DNA of 64,000 nt from Epiperipatus broadwayi. Its lineage: Eukaryota; Onychophora; Udeonychophora; Euonychophora; Peripatidae. The notes below the pieces were generated by a model. That model did not search any database, was not told the DNA's origin, and worked only from the letters and a program-made list of their open reading frames with translations. A program made the position numbers and the translations under genes. The stretch covers positions 7,085,331-7,149,330 of the forward strand of contig JAQFVV010006245.1 of the NCBI GenBank assembly GCA_028023455.1, in the 5' to 3' direction. Below, piece by piece: positions 51,494 to 60,860 of the stretch (position 1 is the stretch's first letter; every line of letters begins with the position of its first letter).

Positions 51494-53764
51494 ATGGCGA
51501 TGCACAAGTTTCGTCAAAGACTTCAGTTCATACAGAATTGTAGGCAATTTAATATAATTCCTAATTGTTGTATAATTTAAATCAATGGAGCAATTTATGA
51601 CAGTGACAGAATAAAGCAAGGACTACAAGCAAGATTGCTTGACACGATTATAAGAAATTGTAGGAACGCCTTTAAGAAAGAAAAGAAATGCCTCTTAAAC
51701 ATAACAGCCAATAACAACAAACCTTTATGGATTGTAGGCAAATGCAACAAATTTGAAAGGAAATTGGCAGTGAGATTTGAAAAGAAATTAAATTTCCTAG
51801 CATGTAAACAGAACATTAACATAACGAATACGGGAAAAAGGGAGGCTTTTGTCAATTTGTCTAATATTCGTCCGCCACCGGAAGTCGAATCTACTTTAGT
51901 GTTAGGACCTAAATTTGTCAGAGGATCTTGGACACAGCCGAAAATGGAGCTCATAGTCGACATTAAGGCAGGGTTGATTAACAACCTGCGTAGAGAACAT
52001 GTCATCGCAGCAGTGACTAAATCCATTAGAAACAAACGTTTAAAAAATGATGGGGACAATTGGGGAAAGTTTATACATAGTACAAAAAAGTTCCTCAATG
52101 ACAACAACATTAAGTGCATGAAAAGGACAAAGGCAGCAGGTTTGTCTTGATTAATGATGCGGATTTCAAAGATAAAATAAATGCGCAGATACAAAAATTG
52201 AAATTTGAGGAAGTCACATCTTTCAACAATAAAATAAATAGAGAGAAGATTATCATCACGATTTTGCGCGCACATAAAGACAAAGGCCTAAACAGAGCTG
52301 AGTATTATAGAATATACCCATCTGCAACTGTACAACTGAGAATTTTTGCTAATGCAAAATTGCATAAACAGGAAGTACCTCTGAGGCTAATGTTCCACTA
52401 TTTCAATGCAGCCAAATTAGTTAATGACTGGTTGATTGAATATATAGGGTTTGGTTCATGCACAATTAAATCATCATTTGAATTCGTGAGCAAAATAAAA
52501 GATGCAACGATTCCGCATGAATTTAGGATGGCAGTAGTGGATGTCACAGAGCTATACGGCTCCATCGACAGACAATTATCTATTAGAATAATAGAACAGG
52601 AGTTATACAGGAAGGAGTGCCCTGTTCTCAAAGCACAATTTATTGTGGATTTCCTGAAATGGCTGGACGGAAATATTTTGGCGTCATATGAAAACAAATC
52701 ATGCAGAATGAACAACGGATGGCCTATGGGACTCCCCATTAGTGGCATCATTTCTAGCATTGTGCTAGATCACTTTGAACAACAGGTGATTCCAAAGTAC
52801 CAGACAGTAATGCCAAACATAATTTATAGAAGATACATAGATGACATATTCTTGGCAGCATCCGAAAATGCTATCACGGAGATTTTACATGAACTCCACG
52901 CTCTTTCCAACCTCATATTTAATTGCACACATGGAGATGAGCAAAACATGGTCAGGTATCTGGATTTAAAAATTGAGAGAGAATTTAGCATTTGTTTATT
53001 CCATGATAATTAAACCCTTGTGCATCCGAGGCTACATCCATCTGTTCTCAAAATCCCCTAAAGCACACAAACTTGCAGGGCTGTCTGCTTTCTTATTTTG
53101 CAATCACCACCTATGTAAATTGGAGTCAGACAGGAAAAACAACATCACCAGCTACATCAGGGACTTAATAAGCGAGGGTTATGATCACAAAACAATAACC
53201 AAAAGGATTGCAAGCTTTCATAAAAGACTGCAACAAAACACAAAAGATGTCAGACAACATCTAATTATACCCTACATACCTACAGTAGCTAAAAATTTCA
53301 GTAAAATATTACAGAAGGAATTCAAACTCGGATTCAGAACCCCTCCGAATGCAAATAGGCTCATCAAGAATACCAAAGACACAAGAAATATAGAAGAAAC
53401 CCCCCATGTCGTTTATAAAATTGTGTGCCCGCAGACAGGATATGATTCAGTATATTATGGGGAAACTCGGGCCACAGTGAGCAATAGACTGGCTCAGCAT
53501 ATATATATATATACAAATATATATATATATCAGCATATATATATATATACAAAGGCTACAACTAAAGAAGAGGGCAGCTCAGTATTTGCTGATCATCAGC
53601 AGGAGCAAAGCCATAGATTTGAGCCATCTAAAGCTGACATCGTATGCACAGAAAGGAACCATGTCAAGAGGAAGATCAAAGAGGCATGTTACATCACCAG
53701 CGATGCCATGTCAATCAACAGAAAAGACACGTGCTTTGTGGTCTCGAAAAGGTGGATGTTGTAA
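51494..53764 (+). pseudogene. PLE polyprotein: reverse transcriptase plus GIY-YIG endonuclease, three lesions
   Basis: The start is ATG 51494 (MAMHKFRQRLQ), with an in-frame TGA just upstream at 51485-51487. The N-terminal region has CRQFNIIPNC, a known PLE signature; a TAA at 51578-51580 interrupts it. PPPEVESTLVLGPKF and EKDKGSRFVLIND (PLE KxDKG motif, about 52117) follow, with a frame change near 52117. RT motifs are AVVDVTELYGSIDRQ (motif A Asp), NNGWPMGLPISGIISSIVLD (motif B), RRYIDDIFLA (catalytic, about 52825-52855) and MVRYLDLKI. A second frame change lies near 52985. After the connector IHLFSKSPKAHKLAGLSAFL comes the endonuclease: HVVYKIVC, SVYYGETRATVSNRLAQH and KRKIKEACYI, giving the two Tyr, the Arg and the Glu of GIY-YIG nucleases. 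Total about 757 codons. The three lesions prevent a full product. Confidence 0.86.
53499..53552 (+). repeat. in-frame (TA)n insertion inside the GIY-YIG domain
   Basis: Directly after RLAQH, a unit of CAGCATATATATATATACAA type is present twice, reading HIYIYTNIYIY then QHIYIYT without breaking the frame. Copy A has a single TA tract of different length at the same place (51022-51045). Slippage inside the endonuclease coding region has therefore changed its length between copies. Confidence 0.8.
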
Positions 53765-53915
53765 TTTGCATGCATTTGCATGGAATCAACAGCCTGTAAA
53801 AGGACTATGATTATGGAGCCGTAAAGGCTCCGAAAGCACTAAGTCCATAAAATAGAAGCTTACTAATAATAAACTTATAGTTTCACCTCAGTTATTAATT
53901 TTAGCTTTTCAGTAA

Positions 53916-54786
53916 AACTGTTAGTTGCAATAGGTATTGGAGTATCACTTAAATAAATTGATTTATTATATATATTCCTTCTGCAAATAGCTGTATTAGG
54001 TTTTTAAAGTCTTGAATATTATAGCTAAAGTATATATTTTTTATTATGCCAGTGTAGCACTTTTATAAATTTTTATCAATAACAACCATGGCATAATTTC
54101 CTACCATTTTAGTTTGGTTTTTACATCTTTCTCTTTGGTGCTTATTGAAAAACTCAATCACTAAATATCTTGAGTTGGGATGTTCCCTGATGGTCGTTAT
54201 TGTGTCCCAAAGTGAGTTTTATGTTATGTTCTCATACAACAACTCTCTTGGAAATTTGTATAAGGAGAGATTTCTATCCATTATGAACAGCACTAGAAAT
54301 CATGTTGAAAATTTTTTTTTGACAGTTGCAAATAACTTTTTGGGAATCGTGCTATGGAATCCGATGTTTGTAGCTTGTAGTTCTTGTTGAGGCCATTTAT
54401 CAATAAGGATTCAAGGTTACTGTTTTGATGTAAATGTAGATCATTTATTTCATTCATGGTTGCTTCTCTGAATCTACTATATTGCTCTATAATTGTTTTT
54501 CCTTCCTCTCCTTATGTTTTGAAAACTAGTTTGGTAATATTCACATACATTTGCTTTTGATTATTTGGGTTTGAATTGGTTTTATAAATTTTCATGCTAC
54601 ATGCACTTATGTTTTTTTTTTACTGATGCCATTTTTTACTTTAAAGTGTTTTCTAATTTGTTAAATAATCTTACTTTTTTGACTTAGTAAAAGTTTGTAT
54701 TCCTTAAGGTTGCAATATTTTTTGTTGTAGTAATCTTAAAGTTGTATTTTGAATCTTTTTTTGATCTTTTTTCAAAGTTTGTTAAG
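53916..54786 (-). mobile_element. inverted 5' part of LINE copy 2 (twin-priming structure)
   Basis: Read on the minus strand, this matches the 5' region and ORF1 start of the LINE at 44260: TTTGGGACACAATAACGACC against TTTGGGACACAATACAACAG (44957-44976), CCCAAAAAGTT(A/T), GIIKNIYFSYNIQDFK against GIIKNTYLGYKKQDFQ, and DTPIPIA against DTPITIA at its left edge. The left edge corresponds to about 45243 of the first LINE, and the + strand part starting at 54787 resumes at about 45246. An inverted 5' block directly followed by the 3' block in normal orientation is the outcome of twin priming during LINE insertion. Confidence 0.75.
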
Positions 54787-56260
54787 AGCCTGTGATAGTT
54801 TGCTCCTTCCGTGATACATCAAGACCACACTTTAAGATAAAATTAAAAGAAAACATTAACCCAGAAGATATACCAGCACAAATGGTTGATCAATACACAT
54901 TGTTAACTATTTATATCATAGGGTTGAGGCCAAAATGCTTTAGTTGTGAAAAATGTGAAGACATTGCAGCTGACTGTGATAAAAAGAACAATGAAAGGCC
55001 CAAGCAAGCAAAAGAAACTGACAAACAAGAACAGTTACAAAGGCAAATAAAGAATACAAATATGATTGAAATGAAAAATAGCAATACAGAAACACTTCAA
55101 GAAATACAAAACAATGTGTTACCAAATACACATACTCAAAATAATGAAGACCATTCATGCCTAGACAATTTCAAGAAAGCAAAAATATCACAAAATATAT
55201 AACAAACAAAGAGGGAGAAAAGAAACCAAATCAAAAAACTAAAAAACAATACCGAACCCAAGAAAATATAAGCAAGAATGAAATGCAAACTAATAAATGA
55301 TTAGACATATCACAGCTAATCTCAATGGCAGTTCAAACCATCTATAAAAACAAAAGACCAACTAAAGACAAACAAATGAGCACACCTGAACTATTGAATC
55401 AGAAATTTCAAAACAATAATATGAAAATTGATCAAATGCAAAGAAACACAGAAACACAGGTTTTACATGATAAGAAAAGAGAAAAAGAAGATACCAAATT
55501 GTCTGACCAAAAAAAAATTAGAAACAATACCAACAAACTTATTATGGAAGCAATTACACCAAATCTATCACAGATTATTAAAGAATATGCAAGTGAAAAA
55601 AGAAGGCCAGGAAGATTCCCAAAGAAGAACAAAAAAAAATAAAAAGATTAGAATTGAAGAGTTAAACATCAAAAATCCTGAGCAAAATAGTGAAGACTTT
55701 GACACAATGGATGAAGAGGTTGAGCTTCAATATGAAGATGCACAGGATTGCTACCAGTAAAATACTAAAACATGAAGTGATAAAAGAAATGAAGGGAATA
55801 TATATATATATATAATCATAATGAAAGCTAGAATAGCTGTTATTAATGTTACAAGACTAAACTCGAATAACAAAATTTACAAAAGAAAAAATTGGATCAA
55901 AGACACATACCCACAGATAATTGGTCTCGCCATCATCTGGCTACATTTATAAATAAACTAATACAAATCAAAGATAGAGATAGAACTATCGTGAGACCTG
56001 ATTTATATGCTGCTACTTGGTTAAGTTTAAAAAAACAATCAAGACTATAAGAAACACAAGACAAAAAAATTGAGACACTAAATTTATTTCATTATTTGTA
56101 GACTATAGAACAAAGAACATTTTCAAAATTATCACAAGCAAAATTTGTATGTAAAAAAATGGTAAACTGGAACTGTAATCTTTGCTTGATCAAATGTAAA
56201 CACAATGTAATAGAAACTATGTAAACCAAAGGAAATAATAAAGTATCTTTTGAAACGTAA
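54787..56260 (+). mobile_element. LINE copy 2, normal-orientation part, ORF2 mostly deleted
   Basis: ORF1 relic: FKIKLKENINPEDIPAQMVD and IIGLRPKCFSCEKCEDIAADC (about 54930-54980), equivalent to FRIKL and GLKPECYSC of the first copy; the zinc knuckle has Asp where His is expected. Then comes a polar, Lys/Gln-rich stretch and an AT-hook-like EKRRPGRFPKK (about 55597-55632). ORF2 begins at about 55819 (MKARIAVINVTRLNSN, endonuclease N-terminus). By about 55905 the sequence already matches the very end of the first copy (CCCACAGATAATTGG against CATCCACATATCTATG near 49180), so roughly 3 kb is missing. It ends with AATAAAGTATC (about 56237-56247) and the microsatellite tail. Confidence 0.75.
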
Positions 56261-56277
56261 TGATAATAATAATAATA

Positions 56278-56340
<63 letters not shown>

Positions 56341-56364
56341 TATAATAATAATAATAATAATAAT
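56261..56364. repeat. (AAT)n-(GAT)n-(AAT)n tail of LINE copy 2
   Basis: AAT units, about ten GAT units, AAT units, then a TATATAAT break and more AAT. Together with 49683-49844 it shows that this LINE family ends in a trinucleotide tail. Confidence 0.9.
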
Positions 56365-57990
56365 ATATTTACAGAATAATCTTACAAAATTATTAAGTAA
56401 TAAAATTATGATAAAAATCAAGATCTAAAAATTGGCCAAAGACAAAATAAAATATAGAATTATCATTCTTCAAATGGATTATTGAAATATTATTGTGATT
56501 ATGAAAACTCTCTCAATGAATTAATTTCTGACACATTATTATCTAATTGTAATTGCTAAAAATATTTCTCAAGTATTATAATCAGTATTAACAAATAAAA
56601 TTGTGAGAAATAAAATAAGTAACTTAAATTAATGATCTTCCAAAATAACAGATAACTAACCAAGCACTAAGAGTAATGAATAATCAAATAGCAAGTTCTA
56701 CAAAAAATTGAACCAAATACAAAATCAGACAAACACTTTTTTTACCTTAAATATAAATTCTTTAGTTTATGGTTTTTCTTAGTCTAATGTGATATTACTT
56801 TCTGCTGGATGATTTGCCATTATATTTCACAGATAATAAAAACATAAAGGCTTTTTATAGGTCATTGTAGATATTTCTTATATGGTTTAAATAAACATTT
56901 ATATGTACAGTCGATATATAATAGCAATTCTGTGAAACATTGTTATGCAATCAATTCAATAAGTAGTGTTTTAGTGAAATATATTGTCATAGAAAGTAGA
57001 ATTGATTGTTAAGTAGTTGGAGTTATTTATATACTGCATTTCACTGCAGACTTTTCAAACAATCTTTATTCTTCAACCCATGGTTTATTCTATGCTAAGT
57101 TCATTCAAATTGTTTTCTGTTCATTAATAAAAAATTGATACTTAATTGAACTCAATCAATTATCTTTTTTATACTTTAAAAGTTATTTACAATCTTGTCC
57201 TTGTATTTTTAAAAATTGTTTTGACAAACCATAAAAAAAAAACAATCAGGTTTTGTTCACCCAAATTTTAATTATTTACTAAATCTTAATTACATGTTTG
57301 AATAGTACTGATAATTATTTTGCAAGAAAAAAAAAGTTTTCTACTTTTAGAAGAAATTTAATTAAAAGACGTTAAGTAGACTATTTTATCTATACATAAA
57401 ATAAATAATAAATAATTAAGGGGAGGGGATATTAATAAAGTATATATTATATACATAAACATTTTTTATACAACTTTTAAATATTTTCTGTAATTCATTA
57501 TTTTGTTTTCATTTTCTAAGTTATTAAATGATTTTGCTTATATCCGTTATTTTAGGTTTAAAAAAACATATATTAGTTTGATTTTTTTAAATTTTTTTAT
57601 ATGAATATCATAATTACACTATAAGATTTCTGCTTCAACAACAAATTCAAATAGCAAAGAACTAAAATTTGATAAGTAATATTATTTATTGAAAAAAAAA
57701 TTGGGTTTAAGATTAATTAACATACTTTTATTCCAACCCAACAATGTTTCATTGCATCTACAAGCTAGTAACAAAAGAGAGAAAAAATCATCAAATTCAA
57801 TATTCCTGTTAAAGTCAGCAAAATTTTTCTGATTTGAAGCCAAGAAATAAGTATTTCTAAATATTCATTACTTCATAAGACTAGGAATAAGACTTTTGGT
57901 AACTTCAATGAGTATAATAACTATATATGATTAATCTTAGATTTTTATGAACAAATTCATTCACAATATTGAATACCCAATAACATTTTA
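56365..57990. other. A+T-rich non-coding stretch
   Basis: No gene or named repeat is visible. Confidence 0.55.
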
Positions 57991-58538
57991 TAAATATTTA
58001 AAACCAGGCACTCTTCACAAACCTGGGAGCTTATAAGTATAGGGGATTTGAAATCAGATTTTCAAGACCCTTCAATTATCCACTCTATCTCATACAACTG
58101 ATACACGTGACCACACATGTAGAAAAGATGAATAACCACCAATATACATATTATATGCTAAACCAGCACTCATCAATTGGTCCAGATTATCATCTCCAAC
58201 ACATACACATATATAATCAATGCTCAGTTTTATATTAAGATAGCAAATATCCAGGTTTGTGAAGAGTGCCTGGTTTTCAAATATTTACACATCAAGCTTG
58301 TATTCTGCCCATCCTGCTTCTATGTATTTAAATGGATAAGGTCCTATACATGAGGGGTCAGAGTGACTTGAGGTCAACATAGGCATAGCAATAGTATTGG
58401 CATCAGCATTTTTTGTTATCAAGTTTTCAATGATATAGATGGCTGGAAAGTTGAAGGTTGAAGTAGATTGAAGCCTGTCCATTAAAGTATGAAGATTTGC
58501 TATCTTAATATAAAACTGAACACTGATTATATATATAT
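57991..58538. mobile_element. foldback/SINE-like element, copy 4, left part
   Basis: An outer inverted repeat, TAAATATTTA then AAACCAGGCACTCTTCACAA (57991-58026), pairs with CCAGGTTTGTGAAGAGTGCC ... CAAATATTTA (58251-58286). Inside lies the family unit (GGGGATTTGAAATCAGATTT, CAATTGGTCCAGATTATCAT). From 58287 a second unit runs in the opposite orientation (GAAGCCTGTCCATTAAAGTA, TATTAAGATAGC-type on the other strand). It is interrupted at 58538 by the LTR-like insertion and resumes at 60723. Note that TTCACAAACCTGG also occurs, reversed, next to copy 3 (27752). Confidence 0.7.
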
Positions 58539-60722
58539 TGTAACGATCCGGAGAATATCACTTAACGTAATCTGCACTACAGGGCGCCATCTAGGCATTT
58601 GAACCTAGAAAAATTTATAGAGCAGGCAGATACGTAAGTAAAAAAAAAAATTTTTTTTTTTTTTTTTGCATCTGGTCGTTAGCCCATGTCACTAGCTCAG
58701 TGGAATAGCAGAGATTTAATAATATAATCTAAGAGTATATATATATAAAAAAGAATAAAATAAGCCACTGCCAGTAATTAACACACAAACATTTATTTAT
58801 GCACATATATATAAGATTTAAAATTATTTTAGTATTAGTTTTACATTTTAACATTATTTTTAACTTTACCTTAGATTTTAATTTACATTTTAATTTCTAT
58901 TATATTATAAGTTTACATTTTAATTAAGTTCGCACAGATGGGATTATAAAAGCTTGTTTTAATATGTTGCTATAGATCGGTTACATAGATTACACGGTCA
59001 AAAACATTTCAAAATAAACATAAACGATCAAAATACAAAATCATTGATTACTGACAATTGCATAGGGAAATATAAGAAACCCAATAGTATTCACCATAAG
59101 ATACTTGCATTGTCACCAATGACTTAAAAGACATCCGAATAAATGCATTTTAGATACTCACCGTAAGGTATCATTATTTATCAAATGTCTATATATTTTG
59201 ATCAAATATGAAAACCCAAAACATACTTAACCGATAACCAATCCATGCAAGCGTCTATAAACAACTTAAATTTAATGCATTTTTATTGAGGGTCGAGTAT
59301 GAATAGACTACATAAATTTGCATTTGAAAATAAAACATTCTATCCCCATTTAACCTTAGGCTAAAATTCGCAGTCAAACTGGCATCAATTCATCTGATAC
59401 CTCGATGTATTCAATGTAATACGGAATACGGCAGCACCAAAGAGATTAAGAAAAGACATTGACTCTCATCAGATAGGGATATTACATCTATCTAACAAGA
59501 AGAACAATAAAAAAAAAAAACTCCATAGAAAGGAACTGCGTTCTCCATCTTATAATTCCTTTCATAGGCAAACGGGTGAGTGCGGCGTATATATAAACGA
59601 TTCTGCCAGTAGCAAATCTCCGACTAATCCATTGACCCAATTTAACAACGAAACAAATAACCTAAGATTACCCTCTCCTAATATAACTTTACAAATCTAT
59701 ACAGCCATTCACGCCCGACTTAAGTTTAACATTTATATAATTAATTTAACGAAAAATAAAAATCATGATAAAACTTAAAGAACAAAAAATGAATAATATA
59801 AATGGAAATGATTGTAAATATATATATATATATATATAAAAGGAAATACATCAAATAACATTATTAATAAATTAAGTTGGTCAGATAGGATAATATTGCA
59901 ATCATTTAAATATGGAAAGTTTTAATTTAATGTTCATTATTTATAAAGTTCTTACGGTTTAAAACAGTCCATCTTTATCCGTTGCTTGCCATGAACGTGA
60001 ATTCCCACGCCGTCCTAAGATTGGTATTCTGTTGGCCGATTTATTTATCCATCCAGAGGTTTTTTGCTTTAACTGGTCCTCAATGTAGAAAAACGATAGT
60101 TCATTTCTTTTTCTTTCTTAGCAAAGCTGAAGGGATTGAATCGTGCGTCTTTTTCAATCCCTTCTCCTTCACTTCCGCACTAACACATATCTGTCACATC
60201 GTAATAATCATTAACTAACTAATAATTTCCAAACTTGTTCTTTTTATATTAATGTGAAGGATTGAATTTACATTACGTCACCGATGCGATGGTTCTTTTG
60301 CTGCGGTCCGATTCCATAGGGATTTCTTCTTATTTGCTAACATTTTCTATTGTTTTCCTATCTGACCGATGTTTTTACATTTAAATGCCCAAGGCTGGTT
60401 TACATTTAACTAATTAACAATCATTTCCATTTCTGATTAATTAACCTGTTTTCCAAATCAAAAATATATTTAAAGATAAATTTAAAGATATAATTTTATC
60501 TCCAAATCTTTTTAAAATTTAGTTTTAAAATACTTTTTCTTTAATAAAGTTTTATTTTAATAATTTTTCATTATCTGTGCGATTTAACATATACGAGTTT
60601 AAGATGATATTTAATTTCAATTTTTAATTCTTAAAGAAAATTTTTAAATGCGAACTTTTTAATTTACTTTCATGTTTAATAAATAAAAAAAAACAATGTA
60701 ACGAACGTCTGTGCTCGTTACA
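58539..60722 (+). mobile_element. 2.18-kb LTR-like element (solo LTR or non-autonomous insertion)
   Basis: It starts TGTAACGATCCGG and ends CTCGTTACA, so the termini TGTAACGA and TCGTTACA are perfect 8-bp inverted repeats. Many Ty3-type LTRs share TGTAACG starts. It splits a foldback element precisely inside the element's TA tract (TATATATAT before, ATATATATAT after), so a 4-6-bp target duplication is likely but unreadable. The last 26 bp form a hairpin (TGTAACGA, 10-base loop, TCGTTACA). A second hairpin, AAGGGATTGA ... TCAATCCCTT, lies at 60130-60163. No coding sequence is convincing; the frame at 59982-60218 matches nothing. G+C is higher than the surroundings. The orientation is assumed. 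Confidence 0.68.
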
Positions 60723-60860
60723 ATATATATATATATGGGAGATGATAATCTGGACCAACTGATGAGTGCTGGTTTAGCGTGAAATATGTATATTGGTGAT
60801 TATTTATCTTTTCTACATGTGTGCAGTCATGTGTATCAGTCATATAAAATAGTGTGTATA
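60723..60860. mobile_element. foldback/SINE-like element, copy 4, right part
   Basis: After a TA tract the family unit resumes on the minus strand: GATAATCTGGACCAACTGAT, GAGTGCTGGTTTAGCGTGAA and ATTGGTGATTATTTATCTTT, ending near GTCATGTGTATCAGTCATAT. Joined to 58287-58538 it completes the arm. Confidence 0.7.

Larger units (their letters stand above)
51411..53915 (+). mobile_element. Penelope-like element B, full length
   Basis: The element starts immediately after the 3' end of copy A, with about 83 bp of leader, then a single long coding region (51494-53764) and a 3' untranslated region of about 150 bp that ends GCTTTTCAGTAA. Its length of 2.5 kb and single ORF with N-terminal region, RT and C-terminal GIY-YIG endonuclease are those of canonical endonuclease-bearing PLEs. 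The head-to-tail partial copy upstream acts as the left pseudo-LTR. The 3' end abuts an inverted LINE fragment (53916). Confidence 0.87.

Noticed and set aside
51595-52275. A 226-codon minus-strand frame
   Set aside because: It lies antisense to the PLE coding region, is hydrophobic by complement and matches no family; a shadow frame.
58690-58720. ACTAGCTCAGTGGAATAGC resembles a tRNA A box
   Set aside because: No matching B box or T arm follows within tRNA distance, so neither a tRNA nor a SINE head is supported.
59982-60218. 78-codon frame inside the LTR-like element
   Set aside because: No recognisable motif and no upstream or downstream continuation; it has Phe/Ile-rich composition.
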